From assembly GCF_022539505.1 (NCBI RefSeq), contig NC_061514.1, forward strand, positions 252,080,124 to 252,144,123: a DNA stretch of 64,000 nucleotides, given 5' to 3'. How positions within the stretch are numbered: position 1 is the first letter of the stretch; the number at the start of each line of letters is the position of its first letter. Source of the DNA: Lolium rigidum (taxonomy: Eukaryota > Streptophyta > Magnoliopsida > Poales > Poaceae). Positions 55,975 through 64,000 of this stretch are shown here, one piece after another. The notes under the pieces are model-generated. The model was not told the DNA's origin. It was given only the letters and a program-made list of their open reading frames with translations, and did no database searches. The position numbers and the translations under genes are program-made.

Positions 55975-56529
55975 TCAGAACCCGGTTCGCATCGGAAAGA
56001 TCTGGCTTGGCGACTTGGACCGCTGCTCCTGGTGCTGCTGGTTCGTGGAGTGCAGCGCCTGGCCGACCATGGCGGCGCGCGAGACACGGGACAGGGGCAT
56101 GCCGCCGGCCAGCGCGCGCTGGTAGGCCTCGTCGTCCTCCATGCTCCCGCCGCCCTCGAGCGCCAGGTGCACGAGGTGCCGCATGTCGTACGACGTCAGC
56201 TCGTGCTGGTCGGTGAGCTCGGGGCCGTCGGAGCGCGCCGCGAATCCTGACAGCTGCAGGTTCCCTGCCTCTCGCGCGAGGTTGCCGCCGAGGTAAGGGC
56301 GTACCGAGAATTGGGCGCCGCACTCGTCTTCGTCGTCGTCGTCATCCTCGTATCCAGCGACGGTCTGCTGGTCGTGCAGGTTCCGGGCGCCGCTCAGATC
56401 GAACTCGCCGAACTCCATGTCGCTCCCGCTCTCGTCGTCCTCCTCCCATCCGAACTCCATGTCGCTCCCACTCTCGTCGCCCTCCTCCTCCTCCTCGGCG
56501 AGCAGGATGTGCTCGTTCACGGTGGCCAT
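55975..56529 (-). CDS. Acidic plant protein of unknown function, single exon, 184 residues
   Basis: The start is at 56529 (MATVNEHILLAEEEEEGD). The frame is open for 74 more codons upstream, but the TATA box (56657-56664) overlaps the only better-placed ATG, so transcription should begin near 56630 and use ATG 56529. The N-terminal third is strongly acidic with a duplicated motif, DESGSDMEFGWEEDDESGSD then MEFGEFD. A second acidic run (YEDDDDDEDECG) follows. The C-terminal half is less biased, with YDMRHLVHLALEGGGSMEDD and a Gln-rich end (NQQHQEQRSKSPS). No enzyme motif, signal peptide or membrane segment is seen. Codons are highly GC-rich in third position, as in many grass genes and unlike its surroundings. 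Function unknown. An intact frame, promoter and poly(A) signal argue for a real gene. Confidence 0.72.
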   Translation of the reverse strand: MATVNEHILLAEEEEEGDESGSDMEFGWEEDDESGSDMEFGEFDLSGARNLHDQQTVAGYEDDDDDEDECGAQFSVRPYLGGNLAREAGNLQLSGFAARSDGPELTDQHELTSYDMRHLVHLALEGGGSMEDDEAYQRALAGGMPLSRVSRAAMVGQALHSTNQQHQEQRSKSPSQIFPMRTGF

Positions 56530-56656
56530 GTCAACTAGCTCTAGCTGCGCTTGCACGAGCAGACGGACGGACAATCGCAACGCCGTCGCCGATGAATATT
56601 GTGACTGCCAGAATTTCTCGATCAGGTTGTGCTCGTAGGGTGCGCAAGGGGACTCC

Positions 56657-56664
56657 ATATATAG
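56657..56664 (-). promoter_or_regulatory. TATA box of the 55975-56529 gene
   Basis: CTATATAT on the minus strand, 128 bp upstream of the chosen start codon and not preceded by GC-rich coding-like sequence. Confidence 0.6.
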
Positions 56665-58539
56665 CCTGATTGCGATTGAGACAAAACAGAGTCGAATTCG
56701 ACTCGGAAGTCCAGAACTTCCCCTACCGAAGCAGTAGTCAAGACTGATCAATCGAAAGAAAATAAAATAAAAATCCGTACCGAAGCTCCCGTGGTAGTTT
56801 TTCCTTTTTACTAATCTTCAATAGCTTTCATCAGGCTTACAACCGTTTTGCACACAATCGACTAAGAAAATAGGAAAAAAGAGATCAAAGACATTTCCTG
56901 TTACAAACCGAAGCCTGCTTAGCACATAGGTGTGCGAAAAGTGTCTTTGGCACATGAAAAATCATATTTTTAAATTTTATAAAAGTTGAATTAAATATCC
57001 ACATACATATAAATATTCCGAAGATACGGTATGAATTTGGGAGAAAATTATGTTGTATTTTGAGCTGTATAAAAATGATATATTTCTGACAAATATATGC
57101 CCCTATATGTAGCCACAAATTTGTTTTTTTTTTCATGTAACTCAAAATATAATGTAATTTCTACCGAAACTTTGCACGCGTATTCAGAACATATGTATGT
57201 ATTCATGGAATAAATGTGACGATTTTTTGAAACGTGGATATACAGTTTTTAAATATTTTGAAAACCATAAACATTTGTGCTCGTGTGCACTAAATCTGCT
57301 CCCGTAGGTGTTCCCCTTTATTTACCAAATTGTTGTTGAGTGCTTCGATCTCCTGCAAAGATTGACGCAATCTTTGATCGATCCCGGTTCTGATTCCTCC
57401 ATAAGTTGACGACCTCTTTCACATCATTTTGACCTCGACACTGGACAACCTAAAATCACATGCTAGTTTAACTCGGTCTTAAACTGCTAGAGCTTCCATG
57501 ATCAACATATTGGCCACGATGCTTGCTTCCGTGTCACCCCCCCCCCCCCCCCAGCAAAACATAATAGGTGTAAAAATTTCTCGGTATCTTCTTTTTTAAC
57601 CTGCAAAAACCCATACCAAGCCATCCTTGTATAGATATACTAGATGTACAGAAATCTAATATACTAGGTGTACTCAATATGTCTACCAGCCGATGTAGCC
57701 GATAAAATATTTTACCCAAGGACGTTTCGGTTTCAGCGTATACTATTGTCTATTTTAGACCACTAAAAAGTATATACTTAAATAGACCGTACGTGCTATT
57801 TTAGGGCTTATACTTATGTGTATTTAATCATTATGTCTCTGTTTATGAAGAGGTATGAAAAGATCACGTCCGTTCATGAGCTTCGGTTCACCAATCTGAA
57901 GAGGGGGCACCAAAGCAAAAGTGATTGGCCACTTGTTCGTACCAATAGCACATTGGGCACATGTTCGTACCATATAGCATGCCCTCTTCAGATACCGATC
58001 TAACACTCTGTTAAGATGGCAACTTTACCAGGAATATCATACCCGCATGGCCCATGGGCATAGTATATCTGTATATGCACACTTTTGTATCCATGGTTAT
58101 TATTATACCAAGCCGGTTAAATCATGCGTAGTACACATATATAGCCTTGTTCGTGGGTATACTCATATTCTACCCGTTTATTGTTAATTTGTGATATGGC
58201 ACGTCTACTCTTGTTGATTTATGAGTTAGAGCATGATATTATGATTTCCATATTTTATTAATTGTCATGTACTAAGCTACCTATTATTAAATTGAGATAA
58301 CTATTTTTTATTAAATGTGCTACCGATAAATGTAAAATTATGAAAAACTTGTGTACTATTTTGAGTTACCTGCTATGTACCCAATGTGTACATGTAATCG
58401 TCGAGCATGAGTGTCGGTAAAGTTTTATAACCGTGAGTATGAGTATGGATAGAGTTTTATACCACTAACTACATATGTATGGTATGATATGCTGATACCT
58501 TTTGACCAAAGGAATTTGGAATTCCTCATGATTCCATTA
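56665..58539. other. Intergenic region upstream of the host-type gene
   Basis: AT-rich with no supported gene. 56900-57320 resembles a decayed small DNA transposon (GTGTGCGAAAAGTGTCTTTGG at one side, AACATTTGTGCTCGTGTGCAC at the other), but the ends are not matched. A run of 16 C lies at 57537-57552. 57700-58530 is unassigned. Confidence 0.4.
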
Positions 58540-59027
58540 TGGAACTTATAACCCTAGATCTATATAGCTGAGACCCTTTTGAAAATAGTATCTTGAAGAC
58601 TTGCTTTGTTGTTTGTACAAGCTTCTAGATTTTGTTGGGAGTCCCTAATTGAGTTGTGAAGCTATGCCCTAACCTTGCGAAGGGTTGGTACCCACCTTAA
58701 CTAGCACCGCTTAATTGGTGGAGAATTGGATTCACCTTTGTGGTGGGTTCATCGGATAAGAAGGTGAGGTCTTTGTGACATTGATGGCCTTTGTGGCGTC
58801 ACACCTCTCCAACGTGGACATACTTTCCTTAATAGATAAGGAACTACGGGAAAGAAATCTCGTGTCTCGTGTCTTCTCCACGGTTACCTCGCTTCTTTAC
58901 CTTGCTCTTCTTTGTTACTCGTTCTCTCTGTTTTCCTTTTGTGTTTGTATCATCTAGGTTGTTCATTTTGCATTTTTCACCTTTACCTTGTTGCATAAAG
59001 TCTAAAACTTGAAAAAACTTTAAAAAC
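58540..59027 (+). mobile_element. Degenerate copia LTR, relative of the 28205-29681 LTR
   Basis: Shares with 29230-29635, in order, the phrases for GGTGAGG, a C/T-rich stretch, AACG(T/C)GGAC(A/G)TACTT, AGGAACT..GGGAAA and TCTAAAACTTGAAAAA. No PBS or coding part follows. Confidence 0.55.
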
Positions 59028-59375
59028 TGCTACCTTCTATTAACCGCATGTAGTTGCAATTACATACCTTTTCACACATGTTAGCTTCAAAGAAGCTCCG
59101 TTCATATCCTACCCATTTATTATTAATTTATGATGTGACACATCTACGCTTATTGACTTATGAGTTAGAGTAAGAGATTGTGATCTAAAAATTGAGAAAA
59201 CTTAAATTTTTGCTGGCTTCTATGCACCTCCTTTCGTCGCAATTACATACCTTCCACACAGGTTTGGTTCAAAGAGGTTCCGTCGACGGGTATACCTATA
59301 TCCTACCCGCTTATTATCAATTTGTGATGTGATACATCTAGTATTGTTGATTTACGAGTTAGAGTATAAGTTTGG
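59028..59375 (+). repeat. Two diverged direct repeats, period ~183 bp
   Basis: The first unit starts TGCTACCTTCTATTAACC at 59028 and the second TGCTGGCTTCTATGCACC at 59211. Both contain GCAATTACATACCTT and ATCCTACCC, and end with GAGTTAGAGTA. A third copy of the last ~85 bp is at 58156-58240. Confidence 0.75.
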
Positions 59376-62300
59376 TGTAATAGCCCAGGTATTGGGGTTA
59401 CGAAAATAGAGGAAACGGATGTGTGCATTGCATTCATGCATAGAAAATCCGGAAAATTTTCGCGCTTTTGTTTAAAACTGTCAAAGGGATCGAGGTTTCC
59501 CTTGCATCGGTGGAATTAAGTTAGTCATCGATGCGAGTGCGATAAATTTCGACATGACCTTTACTAAATTCTTTTGGTTGCGGGAGAAATAATTTGAATT
59601 CACTTCAACACATGAACTAAAATAATGATTTGAATTGGAATTTGAATTCTAAACAACTATATATAATACAAAGCAAAAGAAAATAGGAATGAGAATCAAA
59701 TATTACAAATAATATTTCACATAAGTATTTCCTTTACAACATTTATTGAATATTACATGTTGGAAAATAAATAAAGGATTAGAAAGATAATAAAGAGTAA
59801 ATCCTAGATCTAAATCTTCTCACTTCGATTTTCTTGTTCCCTGCCAAATAGACAACAAAGACTAAAGAAAATGTTTGTTAGGATTAAAATGTATGCATCT
59901 CCAGGGGAGATGCAAATTAATATAGGAGCTAGCACTTAGGAAACCTGGGAACTAGTCCAGATTTCCTAATTTCACTGGAATCGTCAAGTTAAGCAAGTAG
60001 GCAACACTTTAGAAGGCAACATAAGACAATCAGAGAACATTTATCACGATTCCATCGAAGGCATCAACGAGGCATCATCATTACAGGAAGTTATTCAGCA
60101 TATCTTTAGGCAACAGGGACAAATAATTGATAGACAACTAAGCAGGCAAACGGCAATGTATCAAGTGACCAATATCAAGTTAGCACTAGCTCCTTATAGA
60201 AAATTAAGCCACAACCTTTCTATTTAAATTTGGATTCTATATTGACATGAAATGGTCAATATGAACCAAGCCATATTATTTAGAAACCATCAGGGGAAGC
60301 CCACATGGATTATACACTTGGATGTACCAAAATAAAGGCCAACATAGGATAAGTATAAGGCTCAGCCGAAGCTTACACAAGGAGGAGAAGAAATACAACT
60401 TGTTCACTTGCACATGGAGAGGAAGCAACCAACCAAGCAGCACACTTATGACATGCAAATAGTGTGTTGTCACCACCACAACAACTTCCCAGTAGTATAA
60501 AAGCTAGGGTGCCGCTACCAGTAGAACCATTTGTCTCAGAAGTTCCTTCAGCATACACAAGCATCGACAGCTTCACACACAAGCATATTATCCAGTACTA
60601 CAAGTACCAGTCTTGGAACAGAAATATATTAAGAACAGCATCAGTAGATCCTCTTGCCAGCCTTGTCCATGATCTACCAGCAAGATCACATCCATCTCCA
60701 TAAACAAACACCACCGATGATTTCTGAAAAGAAATAGGAAACAAATCAAGAAATCTAGGAGGAGCAGGCATCCCACAAGAAGCAGACTACATCAGATTCC
60801 AAGAGATCAAGCTTCTCTGCAGCAGCAGGTTGAAACATCAATCTCTTTAATTAAATCATCAAAAGAAGCTTGTATGGGGAAGTTTTAAACATCATATGAT
60901 CATATCTATGATCAAACCATATCTAGATCACCACACAAATACCTGCGGTACCAAATCATGTTAAGCATGTTTTTACTCTGTGCACACTCTTATGAGGCAC
61001 CACAGAGAAACAAAAATCTAGCAGATGGCACAGGCATTTATGCAAGCCAAATAAATAGGCATCCATGATCATAAGCTATGAATCATCAGTTGAATTTGAG
61101 TTGCGGGAAGTGATTCTCTCAGTCTTGCATAGTAGTGCTATGCAAAATTCATCACAGAGAATATTAAAATATCACATATAGTATCTGTTCTTATCTATAA
61201 AACTATGCCTCAACCTTTGCATCATTGGCCAGGCTAAGGAATCAACAAAAGATCTGCTCTTATCAGTTTAAGAATCCAACTAATACATCTGAGAAAGAAC
61301 TGTACAAAATCACCTTGCACCATCAAAATATAATCATAAGCCCTGACCATGTATGCACATGATCCAGAGATTCCATAACAGACAAGCCACTAGAGGTGCA
61401 TATAGGCACACAAGTAACACTAGTCCAGTAAAATGTCCAAGCATTTACTTAGTATCAGCATCCACCGATATTTATTCCAACCCATGAAAACAATAAGATG
61501 ATCAAGAAATCATCTCAATCCAGTAATTGATCATTATAAGCATACCCATAAGCTCACAAGAATCCATCAAGTAAACTAACCAATGGTAGCAACAATACTT
61601 GTATCTTGATGTCTACATTGAAATAAAGCACCACTCTATCATAATAAGATCTCAAGCCGAGGCTTGTGCATAGATAAACAGAGTATAACTGAAATACTTG
61701 GGTAAAGAGTAGTGTATAATCATTTTTCATCAGTAATACTATGACTGAAACCATAGATGTGTTTGGATGATTAAATCATCCCATATAAGCTACAACAGTC
61801 GGCAGCAGATTCATAGCATCACCGTAAATTAGCACCGAAGCACAGACAAGCACCTGATTACCAATTTCCAATTGTAGTGTGAGAGAGAGGAAGGAAGAGT
61901 TTAGCTCACAGTGTCGTACAGGAAGTAGCGAGGTAGGCGACGCCGGGGTTGCGCCTACGGCACCATCCTGCCGGCGTCGAGGACATAGTTGTCACCACAG
62001 CACCACACCACTAGTTCACCATCATCACAGCAGCACAGGCAGCAATAATAGCACACCATCACCAGCGTCGAGCGGAAGCGGAGCTCGAGGAGGCCGGAGT
62101 AGAGGTCGAGTAGGAGGCGTGCTCGATGTGAATTAACAGTCGGGGGCGCTGGTGCGCAAGACCGCGCTAGCGGCCGCATCGGGAGCATGGCTCAGGTTGA
62201 AGCGAGAAGCGTGTGAAGGAGCGGGGCAGAGTTGTGGCTGAGGAGGCCAATGGAGAAGTCCGTGGCAGCGCCAGGACGGCATGCGGTAGTGCCTGCCGAA

Positions 62301-64000
62301 GCCAGCGACGACCAGACTCGTCGGCAATAGTTAGGGTTCCGAGGTTGGGCCCACGCACAAGAGGCGACCATACTCAAATCGGGATGGGGAAGAGGTAGAG
62401 AGAGGCGAGGCGGAGCAAATCCATACCAAGCCGGCGTTAGAAGTGGCCGGAACCGACCAGAAGAAAGTGGCGGCACAGCGGGGCTGGAATCGTCGCGGGC
62501 GCGCGCGTGTTGGCAACCGGCGTCGTGGCCGTGATGATCCAGTGGTGAGAGGTGATTCGAAGGAGGAACGCAGCATGGCGGCGCCAGGGACGGGCGGAGT
62601 TGACCGGAACAGTAGCGGCGGCGATATAGCAGCAAGGTCGGAGCCGTCCGCGAGAGGCCACGAGAGGGGGAGAGAAACAAATCAACTGTAAGGGTAGAAA
62701 TAGGCGGTGCCTCGCCGGCGAATAGCGGCGGCGGACGCGGCTGGCAGCCGCCAGAGCGACGGTAGGCGGCGGCGGCACCGGCGTGGGCAAAATAGGGGAA
62801 TCGAGCAAGGGATGAGTAGCTCGTGCGACGCGAGCGAGAACACAGAGAGGCGGAGAGATGCTAAAGCCGGGTTGTGTTGGACTCGTACCTGTGTACGTGT
62901 ATCACCCGACTGTGTACGTACGTGTATGCTAGTGGCCCAATCAGTTTAACTAGTCTCTTAGTGTGTACGTGCTACAAGGATAATTAGATCCAGCCCAAAT
63001 AATTAATCTACTGGAGTACTTGTGTGTCTAGTCTAATTTTTTTTCTTCTAAAGTGTTGTAAACCTTAATCAAATCTCAATTTGATGTTAAATCTTTAAGG
63101 AATCAAATTAGCTTAATAAAGGCATGAAGATTTCTAATATAAATTTTAGTTACTTTAAAATTCCTATTAACAAGTAAAAATATAAACAAACACCCAATAG
63201 TCCAAACAACAATAAATGAATTTTATCTTAGTTCTAGAATATTATTTCATCGATTATTTTAAACTCCTAAGATCAAGGAAAAGTCATAACTAAGTATTAA
63301 GTTAAATTATGAGGTTATTTCTAATTCCTAATAAATCTTTAGCCCTTGTTGTTGTAATACCATTTTTAATCATGTTAAAATTCATATTTTGGATTAAAAA
63401 AAATGCCAAGTAAGTTAACAATATTTTGTCCCAACTCTTTCATGAATTTTAATGAACAATTTAAATGCATGTCCATGTTCTCATATGATAATAGAAGCCT
63501 TATCACCAATAAGCTTCTATTTCATGTATTCATAAACCTAGATGATTAAGTAGGATCAATTGAACATAAACCCTAGTTCCTATTAACAAGGCCATCGTCC
63601 ATAATTGTCCATATTTAGTATCACACCATTGTGATGAACTCTAATAGCAACCATGTCCAATATTTTGCCTTACATACCCATACTCCACTAAACCCTACAA
63701 GTACTAAAGAATTAGGAACCATCCTATTTAGGAACTAACTATTTCTTACTTAGTGAATTCTAGAGCAAAAAACCCTAGAACCCATAAGCCTTAATTGAAA
63801 TGCTTCTTACTACTTAAATAACATGTTCTTCAAAAGTTATTCTTTTAAAGTAGATATAGAGTAATCAACAACCATGCCTGATAGGATCTATAAATCCTAG
63901 CTATCTATCACCAGTAAGATATAACCAACCATGGTAACTACCATTTATAATCAATTGCTTAATACACCCTAGCTTAACCCAAACTATGTAAACATTACAT
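59376..64000 (+). mobile_element. Divergent relative of the giant LTR, plus orientation, cut by the window end
   Basis: Starts TGTAATAGCCCAGGTATTGG and continues with AAATAGAGGAAAC and GCATTGCATTCATGCATAGA, as does the minus-strand start of the 37877-53401 LTRs. Near the right edge GTTCTTCAAAAGTTATTCTT (63821) matches their palindromic phrase, so similarity spans more than 4.4 kb. A GC-rich island at 61900-62860 corresponds in position to theirs but not in detailed sequence. ORFs in the island (for example 62192-62680) are Arg/Pro/Ser-rich and unconvincing. The middle part (59900-61850) is AT-rich and non-coding. Confidence 0.75.

Noticed and set aside
57537..57552. C16 run as a regulatory or structural (i-motif) site
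   Set aside because: Isolated homopolymer with nothing conserved around it; its length is prone to sequencing error.
62192..62680. 162-codon minus ORF in the right-hand GC island
   Set aside because: Biased Arg/Pro/Ser/Leu composition, several alternative frames open, no homology recognised.

Overview
The window looks like nuclear DNA of a pooid grass (wheat, barley and rye relatives or oat and ryegrass relatives). The evidence is the retrotransposon content: LTRs that open with the TGATACGTCTCC motif, repeated AAGCTTGGGGATGCC polypurine tracts, Stowaway-type CTCCCTCC ends, and a PBS reading TGGCGCCGTTGCCGGGGA, which matches the 3' end of plant tRNA-Asp. Genus cannot be decided from the sequence alone. 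About 95% of the window is transposable element, mostly nested. One compact host-type gene (minus strand, 55975-56529) is supported. No tRNA, rRNA or CRISPR array was seen.

Left block (1-27545) is a stack of Ty3/gypsy elements. The oldest visible layer (B) is the internal 3' region of an Athila-lineage element with an env-position ORF (351-1475) preceded by a plausible 221-bp intron. Element A (2970-16521, TSD GTAAG) inserted into B. Element E (9056-15921, TSD GAAGG) then inserted into the 3' LTR of A. E is a gag-only, pol-less element carrying an antisense acidic ORF near its 3' LTR. B resumes for 198 bp and is broken by element C (minus strand, from 16720), which carries gag and protease remnants. 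A 100-N gap (22876-22975) separates C from element D (plus strand, LTR 25072-26665). D lies within a truncated minus-strand LTR (26666-27545), which itself truncates an RNase H-like pseudogene.

Middle block (28205-54127): a Ty1/copia LTR and a gag ORF fused in frame to the end of reverse transcriptase are followed by a mariner-like element flanked by TA (TIRs at 31912 and 54127). The mariner holds a decayed minus-strand transposase gene with recognisable exons. It has been split by a 1.66-kb TRIM-like element (33742-35402) and by a LINE-like sequence with a poly(A) tail. That LINE-like sequence contains a 15.5-kb element (37877-53401, TSD AGCGG) with two 6.33-kb LTRs around only 2.86 kb of non-coding internal DNA, a LARD-type architecture on the minus strand.

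Right block (54130-64000): MITE and Stowaway remnants, the host-type gene with TATA box and AATAAA signal, a degenerate copia LTR, a ~183-bp tandem duplication, and the start of a divergent relative of the giant LTR, in plus orientation and cut by the window end.

The insertion order follows from matching target-site duplications. The two LTRs of A, of E and of the giant element differ mostly at CAG/CTG versus CGG/CCG sites and by 1-2 bp indels at those sites. This looks like a sequencing signature of CHG-methylated DNA at least as much as like mutation, so many of the 'frameshifts' reported here should be read with that in mind.
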